A stretch of DNA of 64,000 bases from Parvularcula sp039822105 (GTDB taxonomy: Bacteria > Pseudomonadota > Alphaproteobacteria > Caulobacterales > Parvularculaceae). Location: the NCBI GenBank assembly GCA_039822105.1, contig JBCBMW010000005.1, forward strand, positions 62,001 to 126,000. The letters are read 5' to 3'. Positions within the stretch are counted from its first letter, which is position 1; the number at the start of each line of letters is the position of its first letter. Shown here piece by piece: positions 28,697 through 37,337 of this stretch. Under the pieces are notes generated by a model. That model made no database searches. It was not told the DNA's origin and was given only the letters and a program-made list of their open reading frames with translations. The translations under genes were made by a program, and so were the position numbers.

Positions 28697-31426
28697 ATGA
28701 CGACCCATTCTCCTGAGACCATTGCCGAGCACGGCCTGACGCCCGACGAGTATGACCGCTTTTGCGCCTCCACCGGGCGGGAGCCGAGCCTCTTGGAGCT
28801 CGGCATCGTCTCGGTCATGTGGTCCGAGCATTGCTCCTACAAATCCTCGCGGCGGCATCTGAAACGCCTGCCCACCGAGGGGCCCCAAGTGATCCACGGG
28901 CCGGGCGAGAATGCGGGCGTCGTCGATATCGGGGATGGCCAGGCCGTGGTCTTCAAAATGGAAAGCCACAACCACCCCAGCTTCATTGAGCCCTATCAGG
29001 GTGCGGCGACCGGCGTCGGCGGCATCATGCGCGATGTCTTCACCATGGGCGCGCGGCCGGTGGCGATGCTCAACGCCTTGCGCTTTGGCGCGATCGATCA
29101 TCCGAAGACGAAGCATCTTCTCTCCGGTGTGGTCGCAGGGATCGGCGGCTACGGCAATTGCATGGGCGTGCCGACCGTGGGCGGCGAGACCGGCTTTGAC
29201 CCCCGCTACAATGGCAACATCCTGGTGAACGCCATGTGTGTCGGCATCGCGGACCAGGACAAGATCTTCCTCTCCGCCGCGAAGGGCGCAGGCAATCCCG
29301 TCGTGTACGTTGGATCAAAGACCGGCCGCGACGGCATCCACGGCGCGACCATGGCCTCGGCGGAGTTCGACGAAGCCTCCGAAGAAAAACGCCCGACCGT
29401 TCAGGTGGGCGATCCCTTTATGGAGAAGCGCCTTCTGGAGGCGTGCCTTGAGCTGATGGCCGAGGACGCGATCCTTGCGATCCAGGACATGGGCGCAGCG
29501 GGGCTTACCTCTTCCTCGGTGGAGATGGCGGCTGGCGGGTTGGCAGCTGGCGAAGGCGGCATCCACTTGCGCCTCGACGATGTGCCCCAGCGCGAAGAGG
29601 CGATGACAGCCTATGAGATGATGCTGTCTGAGAGCCAGGAACGTATGCTGATGGTTCTTCGTCCGGGAGCGGAGGAGAAGGCACGCGCGATCTTTGACAA
29701 ATGGGAAGTGGACTTCGCCGTCATCGGTGAGACGACCGCCACCGGTCACCTGGTCATCGAGCACAAAGGCGAGACGGAGTGCGACCTGCCCCTCGGCCCC
29801 CTGGCCGACGAGGCACCCAACTATGACCGCCCGCAGGAGGCAGCTCCGCTGCCTACGGAGCTTGCCGATCCCATGGTCACGTTCCGCGAGTGCCAAGTGC
29901 ATCTGACAGCAGGTGAGCAGCCGCTGGCCGATATTGGTGACGCCCTGATCGCTGAAACCCTGAGCGGGCAAGACGCGGTGGGCGCCATCGGCATCAGCCA
30001 AAGCGCCAAGACAATGACCATTCACGCCCGCTCCGTACCAGGAGCGCCAGAGGATGTCTTTGCGGGCTTCAAGACGGCGGCCGAGAATCTCGAGGCCGCT
30101 GGCGCTGTGACCAAGGTGCGGTGCGAAGACGACACCGCGGACGTCAACCTCGCCGACACCCCTGGCGCCGATTCGATGTTGCTAGCGCTCAGCCGGCTGC
30201 TGGCCTCGCCTGACCTCTGCTCGCGCGCCTGGGTGACAGAGCAATACGATCACTCCGTGATGGCCGATACGCTGGTTGTCGGCGGCGATGCTTCGGTCGT
30301 GCGGGTCCACGGAACAAACAAAGCGCTTGCCGTGACGGCAGACTGCACCCCGCGCTACTGCGCTGCTGATCCTTTTGAAGGCGGCAAACAGGCCGTAGCC
30401 GAAGCCGTGCGCAATCTCTCCGCTGTCGGAGCAGAACCGCTCGCGATCACCAACTGCCTTAACTTCGGCAACCCCGAGAAGCCTGAGATCATGAGCCAGT
30501 TCGCCCGCGCGATTGACGGTATGTCGGAGGCCTCGGTGGCACTTGGAGCACCCGTCGTTTCGGGCAACGTCTCCCTCTACAACGAAACCGATGGCGCGCC
30601 GATCCCGCCAACGCCTGCGATTGGCGCTGTTGGTCTTTTGGCTGACGCGGACAAACACGCGACGATCTCAGGCGCAGAGATGGGCGATGCGCTGGTGCAG
30701 ATTGGTGTGACCCGCGGGCATCTGGGTCAATCACTCTATATGCGGACACTATTCGGAAACGAAGACGGCACACCGCCGCCGGTCGATCTTGACCTTGAGG
30801 AAAAGGCAGCCGCGTTCATCCGTAAAATGATCGCTGATGAGCGCGTCAGCGCCGTCCATGACGTGAGCGATGGCGGTATCCTGGTGGCGGCAGCGGAAAT
30901 GGCGATCAGCTCGGGCCTCGGCCTCGCGCTGACGACACCGGTCCAGGCGCGCCGGGCGGCCTATTGGTTTGGTGAGGATCAAGGCCGCTATCTCGTCTCT
31001 GTAGCAGCCGAGACCGCCGACAATTTCGTGCTAAAAGCCGCTATGGCTGGGCTGCAAGCCACGCGCCTTGGCATTTTCGGCGGCACAGAGATGATTCTCG
31101 ATGGTTCCGATCGCCTCGACCTCACCGCGCTCGCGGCCGTCCGCGAAGCCACCATCCCTGCCCTCTATGCGACCGATGAAGGAGACCCCGCGATGCCGAT
31201 GAAAGAGAGCGAGATCAAGGAGATGATCCTCGACGCGATGCCGGATGCGGAGGTCGAAATCGAAGATCTCGCAGGGGACGGCGATCATTACCGTGCACGG
31301 ATTGTCTCTGCGGCGTTCCAGGGCCTCAACCGGGTGCAGCAGCACCAGCTGGTCTATAAGGCGCTCAAGGGCAAAATGGGCGGCGTGCTTCATGCTCTGG
31401 CGCTCGAGACCCAAGCCAAAAGTTAG
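28697..31426 (+). CDS. purL: PurL (FGAM synthase) with an internal insert, fused to a BolA/IbaG domain
   Basis: A 909-residue protein. Residues about 1-390 and 495-830 are the two halves of the small-type FGAM synthase (MWSEHCSYKSSRRHLKRLP, FKMESHNHPSFIEPYQGAATGVGGI, MGAAGLTSSSVEMA, WVTEQYDHSVMADT, CLNFGNPEKPEI), which uses ATP and PurQ-derived ammonia to make FGAM. Two things are unusual. Residues about 394-488 are an insert absent from ordinary PurL, with a beta-alpha-beta-beta-alpha-beta pattern like PurS. Residues 833-909 are a complete BolA/IbaG domain (AAFQGLNRVQQHQLVYKALK, MGGVLHALALET). An internal ATG at 31193 with AAGGAG 8 bases upstream could also make BolA alone. No purS gene is present in the window. 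Confidence 0.93.
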   Translation: MTTHSPETIAEHGLTPDEYDRFCASTGREPSLLELGIVSVMWSEHCSYKSSRRHLKRLPTEGPQVIHGPGENAGVVDIGDGQAVVFKMESHNHPSFIEPYQGAATGVGGIMRDVFTMGARPVAMLNALRFGAIDHPKTKHLLSGVVAGIGGYGNCMGVPTVGGETGFDPRYNGNILVNAMCVGIADQDKIFLSAAKGAGNPVVYVGSKTGRDGIHGATMASAEFDEASEEKRPTVQVGDPFMEKRLLEACLELMAEDAILAIQDMGAAGLTSSSVEMAAGGLAAGEGGIHLRLDDVPQREEAMTAYEMMLSESQERMLMVLRPGAEEKARAIFDKWEVDFAVIGETTATGHLVIEHKGETECDLPLGPLADEAPNYDRPQEAAPLPTELADPMVTFRECQVHLTAGEQPLADIGDALIAETLSGQDAVGAIGISQSAKTMTIHARSVPGAPEDVFAGFKTAAENLEAAGAVTKVRCEDDTADVNLADTPGADSMLLALSRLLASPDLCSRAWVTEQYDHSVMADTLVVGGDASVVRVHGTNKALAVTADCTPRYCAADPFEGGKQAVAEAVRNLSAVGAEPLAITNCLNFGNPEKPEIMSQFARAIDGMSEASVALGAPVVSGNVSLYNETDGAPIPPTPAIGAVGLLADADKHATISGAEMGDALVQIGVTRGHLGQSLYMRTLFGNEDGTPPPVDLDLEEKAAAFIRKMIADERVSAVHDVSDGGILVAAAEMAISSGLGLALTTPVQARRAAYWFGEDQGRYLVSVAAETADNFVLKAAMAGLQATRLGIFGGTEMILDGSDRLDLTALAAVREATIPALYATDEGDPAMPMKESEIKEMILDAMPDAEVEIEDLAGDGDHYRARIVSAAFQGLNRVQQHQLVYKALKGKMGGVLHALALETQAKS

Positions 31427-31443
31427 GACGCCGAAGAGCGTTC

Positions 31444-32157
31444 ATGACCAGCAGTCAGCGTAGCGTCGGCTTCGGCAGCCTCGTCGAGGACATCTTTGGC
31501 CTCAACATTCGCGGATTGATCACCATCCGTGATGTGATTGTCCGCCCCCGTGTCGTCGCAGAAGCGGCGCGGGATGAAGAGTGGCTGCGCCGCTACACCC
31601 CATCGATCCGCCTGGTCTTTTTCCTTCTCACGTTGACGAGCGTGTTCCGCTTCCTTTGGGCACCAAAGGATAGTGCGATCACCGCGCGACTGAGCGAAGC
31701 CTTTCAAGGCCAAGTGCCCGACGGGATGGAGGCGGGACTGGCCGCCGATCAGTACATGGCCGTCTACGGAGCGCTCTATCCGCTCCTGGTGGTCGCGTTT
31801 GTGGTGCTTGCCGCCGTCTTTGTTCGGGTTTGGGGGCGCGAGGCGAGCGCAACGCTCCGCATTCGGCTCCACCTTATGGTCGTGATCCCCAGTTCCGCAT
31901 GCAGCGCGCTCTCCATTTGGACGTTCGCTCTCTATGATGGTTCGATCAGCACCAACTTCGTGATCGCGACACTTATCGGCCTCACCATCGGTCTGCTGGT
32001 TGATTTCGTTATGGCCTTCCGTTGCGTGGCAGCCACTGGTCAGGCCGTGAAGATCGGCAAAGCTTTGCTTTTCAGCGTGGTCACACAAACCGCCCATTTC
32101 GCAGCAGCAGGCTTGTCAGCGAACGTTGCTGTGGTCGTTGCCACAAACGGCATTTAG
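31444..32157 (+). CDS. Membrane protein resembling DUF3667
   Basis: A 237-residue protein whose N-terminal part (LNIRGLITIRDVIVRPRVVAEAARDEEWLRRYTPSIRLVFFLLTL) follows the layout of DUF3667 proteins, where a membrane-proximal motif leads into the first helix. Four to five membrane segments follow. The function is unknown. It starts 17 bases after purL, so it may share its transcript. Confidence 0.65.
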   Translation: MTSSQRSVGFGSLVEDIFGLNIRGLITIRDVIVRPRVVAEAARDEEWLRRYTPSIRLVFFLLTLTSVFRFLWAPKDSAITARLSEAFQGQVPDGMEAGLAADQYMAVYGALYPLLVVAFVVLAAVFVRVWGREASATLRIRLHLMVVIPSSACSALSIWTFALYDGSISTNFVIATLIGLTIGLLVDFVMAFRCVAATGQAVKIGKALLFSVVTQTAHFAAAGLSANVAVVVATNGI

Positions 32158-32214
32158 TCTTTGTACCGATTAGCGTGATGCCTCACGCCGCGGCACACGG
32201 CCGTTGGACCACGG

Positions 32215-33537
32215 CTATGGACGCAGCGTCTCGTAGAAGAGCTTGTCACCCCGCTTCACAAGGATCTGGACCGGGCCTGAACGTGCATCGCGCAGCCGTG
32301 AGAGGTGGTTGCTCACCGTCTCAACATTTTGCGCCTGGTCCCAACCGATCTCCAAGATCACGTCACCAGGACGAAGCGAAGAGTTGCTGAGATGATGGGA
32401 GACGCTGGTCACCACGACACCTTCCGTGTCCGGTGGCAGATGATAGCGCTCTGCCACATCAGACGATACCGTTTGCATACGGATGCCGGCCATCTCGACC
32501 TCAGGCTGCGCCGGGCCGGTCACAGATGCCAGGCGCTGTTCACGCGAGATTAAAGTCACGGAGAGCCGGGTTCTGCGTCCCTCGCGGACGATCACGACAT
32601 CCACCGGTTCACCGATCGGCGCATCGGCGATGGCCTGGGTCAGCTCCCGCCGCCCTGAGACGTCCACGCCGTCAAAGGAAAGAATGACGTCGCCGGTACG
32701 CATGCCTGAAGCAGCGGCTGGGCCGTCCATCACAGCAATACCAGTGACCAATGCGCCGCGCCCTGGCTCAAGCGCCATAGCGTCACGGGTGGCTGTATCC
32801 ACATCGGCGAGGAAAGCGCCGAGATAGCCGCGGCTGGTTTTGCCAAAGCGGCGCAGCTGATCAACCACGTCTTCAGCGAGCACGGATGGAATGGCGAAGC
32901 CCACACCAACGGAGCCGCCTGTCTGGCTAAAGATCACCGTGTTGACACCGATCACCTTGCCGCGGCGATCAAACAGCGGACCGCCTGAATTGCCGCGGTT
33001 GATCGCGGCATCGGTTTGGATGAACTGATCGTAGAGGCCCGCGCCGATATCGCGGCTTTGGCCGGAAATGATCCCGGCACTGACGGAGCTACCGAGACCA
33101 AAGGGGTTGCCGATGGCAAGAACCCAGTCACCCACGCGAGCGTTGTCGCTGTCGCCGAAAGAGAGTGCAGGGAACCGGCGATCGGCCTCGAGAATACGCA
33201 ACAGCGCAAGGTCGGTTTCGACATCGCGGCCGAGAAGCTCAACGCTGTACTGGCTGCCATCGTCGAAGATCACGACGACGTTGCGCGCGTTCTCAATCAC
33301 ATGGTTGTTGGTGACCACCAATCCGCGCGGATCCACCACAAAGCCTGAGCCCAAAGCCACAGGCTCAGACGCAGCGGAGCCGGGGCCCACGGCGACAGCG
33401 GACACGTTGACGACGCTCGGCAACACGTTCTCTGCCAGGTCGGCGAAACTGTCGGGCACAGCAGCAGCGCGGGTCGGCGCGATGACAAGCGCCACCACGG
33501 CCACAAGGCGCAACACAAATCCAAATTGGCGGGTCAT
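32215..33537 (-). CDS. DegP/HtrA-type periplasmic serine protease with two PDZ domains
   Basis: A 440-residue protein with a signal peptide (FVLRLVAVVALVIAPTRAAA). The trypsin-like domain holds the full triad H79 (VVTNNHVIENA), D109 (DVETDLALL) and S184 (NRGNSGGPLF). A first PDZ domain (about 235-325) has RGYLGAFLADV and GVDVSGRRELTQAIADAP, and a second, divergent one (about 345-440) has GVVVTSVSHHLSNSSLRPGDVI. It degrades or holds misfolded envelope proteins. The ATG at 33537 has GGAG 6 bases upstream; the frame to 33678 is open by chance and covers the FMN riboswitch region. It is divergent from the riboflavin operon. Confidence 0.93.
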   Translation of the reverse strand: MTRQFGFVLRLVAVVALVIAPTRAAAVPDSFADLAENVLPSVVNVSAVAVGPGSAASEPVALGSGFVVDPRGLVVTNNHVIENARNVVVIFDDGSQYSVELLGRDVETDLALLRILEADRRFPALSFGDSDNARVGDWVLAIGNPFGLGSSVSAGIISGQSRDIGAGLYDQFIQTDAAINRGNSGGPLFDRRGKVIGVNTVIFSQTGGSVGVGFAIPSVLAEDVVDQLRRFGKTSRGYLGAFLADVDTATRDAMALEPGRGALVTGIAVMDGPAAASGMRTGDVILSFDGVDVSGRRELTQAIADAPIGEPVDVVIVREGRRTRLSVTLISREQRLASVTGPAQPEVEMAGIRMQTVSSDVAERYHLPPDTEGVVVTSVSHHLSNSSLRPGDVILEIGWDQAQNVETVSNHLSRLRDARSGPVQILVKRGDKLFYETLRP

Positions 33538-33650
33538 GACATCTCCCCTTAGACCGGAGAAGTTAACAACAGAACGGGCCGTCGCAAAAGCCGCAGAGAC
33601 GGTGAACTTGTCCTTCTCGCCCGAAAAGCCTAGATTTGCGTGATCAAAGA

Positions 33651-33805
33651 GCTTTCGGGGCGGGGTGAAAGTCCCCACCGGCGGTGATCAGAAGGGGTTT
33701 TCCCTAAGCTGTAAGCCCGCGAGCTGAAGCGGTCCTTCAGGGGCCGAAGAAGCAGGAACCGGTGAGATTCCGGTGCCGACGGTGATAGTCCGGATGGTAG
33801 AAGGC
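33651..33805 (+). promoter_or_regulatory. FMN riboswitch (RFN element)
   Basis: The classical RFN core elements follow in order: CTTTCGGGGCGGGGTGAAAG, the CCCCACCGGCGGTGAT segment, AGCCCGCGAGC, ATTCCGGTGCCGACGGTGA and TAGTCCGGATGGTAGAAGG. It binds flavin mononucleotide and lowers expression of the downstream ribD-ribE-ribB-ribH-folE genes when FMN is plentiful. Confidence 0.97.
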
Positions 33806-33817
33806 TCGGCCAGGAAC

Positions 33818-33872
33818 GAGGCACGCCCTTGGGCTGCCTCGACGACGGGTATACGTGCGCCCTTTTTGGGCG
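33818..33872 (+). promoter_or_regulatory. Expression-platform hairpins downstream of the FMN riboswitch
   Basis: GAGGCA/TGCCTC with an inner GCCC/GGGC (33818-33840) and CGCCC-TTTTT-GGGCG (33858-33872) are two hairpins between the aptamer and ribD. Neither is followed by a T run, so control may act through translation start or Rho rather than an intrinsic terminator. Confidence 0.5.
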
Positions 33873-33933
33873 TTCGACCCGCGCGTATTTTTGGCCATGC
33901 GCCCCTTTCAAAGCTCGAGAGCAATAAGGAGGC

Positions 33934-35040
33934 GTGTCCCTGTCCGACGCCCAACATATGCGCCGCGCCGTCGCGCTGGCTCGCCGATCGGAGGGGTTCA
34001 CCCACCCCAACCCAATGGTGGGCTGCGTCCTGGTGAAGGATGGCGAGGTGGTGGGCGAAGGCTGGCACCGCGCGCCGGGCCTCCCCCATGCCGAGGTCGA
34101 GGCGATGCGGGATGCTGGCGAAGACGCCCGCGGCGCGACGGCCTATGTGACGCTCGAGCCCTGCAACCATTACGGCAAGACCCCGCCTTGCTCGAAAGGA
34201 TTGATCGAGGCCGGGGTGGCCGAGGTCGTCTTTGGCATTCGCGATCTGAACAAAGAGGCCGAGGGCGGCGCGGCGACGCTCCGCAAAGCGGGGATTGAGG
34301 CGCGGCTTTTCACCGGCGATCGCGATGTCACAACAGCCTGCGCTGAGCTCATTCGGCCTTGGGTGCACAGCCTCACCTGCTGGCGCCCATGGGTCACCGC
34401 GAAACTTGCCATGACCCTCGATGGTGCAACGGCAACCTCAACCGGCGAGTCGAGATGGATCACCGGCCCTGGCGCCAGGGCGCGCGGCCATGATCTCCGT
34501 CAACGGACGGGTGCGATCCTTGTGGGTGTAGAGACGGTCCTGGCTGACAATCCAGGCCTCGATGCCCGGCCCGAGAGTCGCGAGCCCGCGCCGAGCCTCA
34601 AAGTCGTGCTCGACAGCACCCTCCGCACACCCACATCCGCCAAGTTTCTTTCGACCCCCGGCCTCGCCCTTATCTTTGGGCACGAGGATGCAGCGAGCGA
34701 TCGTGCAGCGGCGCTTGAAACCGCGGGTGCCGAGATCGCGCTTGTGCCCGGCGAGAAAGGTCAGCCCGACATCAAGGAAGCCCTCCGCCTTCTGAAAGAT
34801 CGAGGGGTCAACGACCTCATGATCGAAGGAGGCGGCACGATCCTTGGCACCGCCTTCGACGCGGGTGTCGTTGACGAAGTCTGGGCCTTTGTCGCGCCGA
34901 TGATCATGGGCGGCGGCCGTCGCGCGGTCAGCGGACAGGGACCCGATGCCCTCGCTGACGCCATGCGCCTTTCGCACATCACCACCGAACAACTGGGCCC
35001 CGATCTTTTGATCCGCGGCCTTTCGAAAAGGAGTGCCTGA
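33934..35040 (+). CDS. ribD: Bifunctional riboflavin deaminase/reductase RibD
   Basis: Carries out steps two and three of riboflavin synthesis. The N-terminal deaminase domain (about 1-145) has the zinc motif H52-A-E54 and the P-C77-x8-C86 pair (LEPCNHYGKTPPCSKG). The C-terminal NADPH-dependent reductase (about 150-365) contains KLAMTLDGATAT, SRWITGPGARARGHDLR and MIEGGGTILGTAF. The GTG at 33934 directly follows AAGGAGG, so spacing is very tight; an ATG at 33958 would remove the conserved start. First gene of the FMN-riboswitch operon. Confidence 0.95.
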   Translation: MSLSDAQHMRRAVALARRSEGFTHPNPMVGCVLVKDGEVVGEGWHRAPGLPHAEVEAMRDAGEDARGATAYVTLEPCNHYGKTPPCSKGLIEAGVAEVVFGIRDLNKEAEGGAATLRKAGIEARLFTGDRDVTTACAELIRPWVHSLTCWRPWVTAKLAMTLDGATATSTGESRWITGPGARARGHDLRQRTGAILVGVETVLADNPGLDARPESREPAPSLKVVLDSTLRTPTSAKFLSTPGLALIFGHEDAASDRAAALETAGAEIALVPGEKGQPDIKEALRLLKDRGVNDLMIEGGGTILGTAFDAGVVDEVWAFVAPMIMGGGRRAVSGQGPDALADAMRLSHITTEQLGPDLLIRGLSKRSA

Positions 35041-35041
35041 T

Positions 35042-35638
35042 ATGTTCACAGGACTGATCGAAGAGATCGGCGAAGTGATCGCTCTCGATAGCCATACGGA
35101 CGGCGTCGACCTGACCGTCAAAGGACCGGTGACCACGGAGGATGCCAAACTGGGCGACTCGATCGCAGTCCAGGGCGTTTGCCTCACGGTCACAGAACTT
35201 GAAGGCGACATTGCTAAGTTCGGCTTGGCGCCTGAGACCCTGCGCCGGACAAGCCTTGGCGCTCTCAAAGAAGGCTACGGCGTGAACCTTGAGCGCGCTT
35301 GCCTCCCCACCACGCGCCTTGGCGGGCATTACGTGCAAGGCCATGTCGACGGCACAGGCACCCTCGCCTCGATCCGGGAGGATGGCGATGCCCTTTGGGT
35401 GACGATTGATACGCCCAAAGAGCTTCTCACTTACATCGTGGAGAAGGCTTATGTCGCGATCGACGGCACCAGTCTCACCGTCACCGAAGTGACGGACACG
35501 TCTTTCTCCGTGATGCTCGTGCGGCACACCCAGCCGCTCATCACCCTACCCACCAAAAACCCGGGCGACCCGGTCAATCTGGAGGTCGATATCATGGCCA
35601 AGTTTGCAGAAAAAATTATCAAGGAGCGCCTGTCATGA
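35042..35638 (+). CDS. ribE: Riboflavin synthase alpha chain
   Basis: Joins two lumazine molecules into riboflavin. It has 198 residues in two tandem lumazine-binding repeats: the first begins MFTGLIEEIGEVIAL with SIAVQGVCLTVTEL, the second begins GGHYVQGHVDGTGTLASI with AIDGTSLTVTEV. The ATG at 35042 lies two bases after the ribD stop with AAGGAG 8 bases upstream. The stop overlaps ribB (ATGA). Confidence 0.96.
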   Translation: MFTGLIEEIGEVIALDSHTDGVDLTVKGPVTTEDAKLGDSIAVQGVCLTVTELEGDIAKFGLAPETLRRTSLGALKEGYGVNLERACLPTTRLGGHYVQGHVDGTGTLASIREDGDALWVTIDTPKELLTYIVEKAYVAIDGTSLTVTEVTDTSFSVMLVRHTQPLITLPTKNPGDPVNLEVDIMAKFAEKIIKERLS

Positions 35639-36270
35639 GCGGTTTCGTCAGTGTCGAGAAAGCAGCCGAAGCGCTGCGCCAGGGCAAGTTTGTCATCATC
35701 GCCGATGACGAGGGCCGGGAGAATGAAGGCGATCTCGTCATCGCCGCGGAGTTCGCTGATGCAGCGGCGATCAATTTCTGCGCCATGCATGGCCGCGGCC
35801 TCATCTGCTGTGCGCTGGAGCATACGATCATCGAGCATTTCGGCCTCAAAATGATGGTGCCGCAGGAGCAGAACAAATCCGGCTTTGGCACCGGCTTCAC
35901 CGTCTCCGTTGAGGCCCGCGAGGGCGTCACAACGGGCATATCGGCTGCCGACCGTGCCCGGACAGTCGAGGTGCTGATCAACCCAGAGAGCAAGCCCGAT
36001 GACATCGTCTCCCCCGGTCACATGTTCCCCCTGCGGGCACATCCGGGCGGTGTCACGTCCCGCGGTGGCCAGACCGAGGCTTCAGTGGACCTCGCCAAGC
36101 TCGCAGGCCTTCGCCCCGGGGCGGTCATCTGTGAGGTGATGAACGACAACGGCACCATGGCACGCCGGCCAGAGCTCGAGGCGTTTTCCGAGAAACACGA
36201 CATCCCCATCACCACCACCGAGGCGCTGCGCCAGCACATGGCGGCGATCAACGCACAGGTTGCGGAGTAA
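35635..36270 (+). CDS. ribB: 3,4-dihydroxy-2-butanone 4-phosphate synthase
   Basis: Makes the four-carbon unit of riboflavin from ribulose 5-phosphate. The 211 residues contain the acidic active-site loop DDEGRENEGDLVIAAEF (about 24-40), SGFGTGFTVSVEAREGVTTGISAADRA and the HMFPLRAHPGGVTSRGGQTEA loop. The protein ends after this domain, so the GTP cyclohydrolase II part (RibA) usually fused in alphaproteobacteria is absent. It overlaps the ribE stop by 4 bases. Confidence 0.95.
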   Translation: MSGFVSVEKAAEALRQGKFVIIADDEGRENEGDLVIAAEFADAAAINFCAMHGRGLICCALEHTIIEHFGLKMMVPQEQNKSGFGTGFTVSVEAREGVTTGISAADRARTVEVLINPESKPDDIVSPGHMFPLRAHPGGVTSRGGQTEASVDLAKLAGLRPGAVICEVMNDNGTMARRPELEAFSEKHDIPITTTEALRQHMAAINAQVAE

Positions 36271-36273
36271 ATC

Positions 36274-36747
36274 ATGAAGCGTATTGAAGGATCAGCGGAG
36301 GGCAAAGGCCTCCGCATCTGTGTCATCGACACAAGCTGGAACGACTTTATCGTCGGCCGTCTGACGGAAGGAGCGCTTAGCACGCTGCGCCGTCACGGCG
36401 TGGCCGATGAGGACATCACTCACGTCACCGTTGCGGGCGCGTTTGAGGTCCCCCTCGCCGCGCAGACGGCGGCCAAGACCGGCAAGTATGACGCGGTTGT
36501 CGCGCTGGGCTGTGTCATCCGCGGCGCCACGGCGCATTTCGATTTCGTCGCGGGCGAAGCCGCCAAGGGCATCGCCAAGGTCGGCCTCGACACAGGTGTG
36601 CCCATCGTTTTCGGTATTCTGACCACGGATACTATCGAACAGGCCGTTGAACGCGCGGGTACAAAGCTCGGCAACAAAGGCGCCGAGAGCGCCTCCGTCG
36701 CGGTTGAAACCGCGCGCACCCTTCAAGCTATCAAGGAGGCATCATGA
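36274..36747 (+). CDS. ribH: 6,7-dimethyl-8-ribityllumazine synthase
   Basis: Condenses the RibB and RibD products to lumazine. It has 157 residues with the family markers IDTSWNDFIVGRLTEGALSTL, VTVAGAFEVPLAAQTAAKTG, ALGCVIRGATAHFDFVAGEAA and VFGILTTDTIEQAVERAGT. The start lies three bases after the ribB stop, and the stop overlaps folE (ATGA). Confidence 0.95.
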   Translation: MKRIEGSAEGKGLRICVIDTSWNDFIVGRLTEGALSTLRRHGVADEDITHVTVAGAFEVPLAAQTAAKTGKYDAVVALGCVIRGATAHFDFVAGEAAKGIAKVGLDTGVPIVFGILTTDTIEQAVERAGTKLGNKGAESASVAVETARTLQAIKEAS

Positions 36748-37319
36748 CCCTCAATCGCCCCAGCCGCAGTGAGGCCGAAGCCGCCGTTCGCACCGTTCTT
36801 TCGTATATTGGCGATGACCCTGATCGTGAGGGCCTGGTCGACACCCCCAAGCGGGTGATCAGCGCCTATGACGAGTGGTTCGACGGTTACAACCAAGACC
36901 CAGAAGCCATCCTGGGACGGACCTTTGAAGATGTCGGCGGGTACGACGATATCGTCCTGATGCGGGACATCAAGATCGAAAGCCATTGCGAGCACCACAT
37001 CGCGCCGATCCTCGGCAAGGCCCATATCGCCTATCTTCCAGGCGATCGCGTCGTGGGGATTTCGAAGCTCGTCCGCCTCGTTGATGTCTTCGCTAAGCGC
37101 CTTCAGAGCCAAGAGACCCTGACCGAGCAGATCGCTCAGACGATCAACAACGTCCTCAAGCCGCGCGGTGTTGCGGTCATTATGTCGACGGCCCATCAGT
37201 GCCTCACGACCCGCGGGGTGCACAAAGACACCGTGGCTTGCGTGACGCGGACTTACCTTGGTGCGTTTAAGGAAGATCCGCGGGTGGAGCAGCAATTGCG
37301 CGACCTTCTCGCCGTCTAG
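36744..37319 (+). CDS. folE: GTP cyclohydrolase I
   Basis: First enzyme of folate and pterin synthesis: GTP to dihydroneopterin triphosphate. The 191 residues keep the zinc ligands in IESHCEHH (C82, H85) and in STAHQCLTTRGVHK, and the VGISKLVRLVDVFAKRLQSQE segment. It overlaps ribH by 4 bases and is the last gene of the FMN-controlled operon, so folate entry and riboflavin synthesis appear coregulated here. Confidence 0.95.
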   Translation: MTLNRPSRSEAEAAVRTVLSYIGDDPDREGLVDTPKRVISAYDEWFDGYNQDPEAILGRTFEDVGGYDDIVLMRDIKIESHCEHHIAPILGKAHIAYLPGDRVVGISKLVRLVDVFAKRLQSQETLTEQIAQTINNVLKPRGVAVIMSTAHQCLTTRGVHKDTVACVTRTYLGAFKEDPRVEQQLRDLLAV

Positions 37320-37337
37320 ATATCAGCCCTTCGGCGG

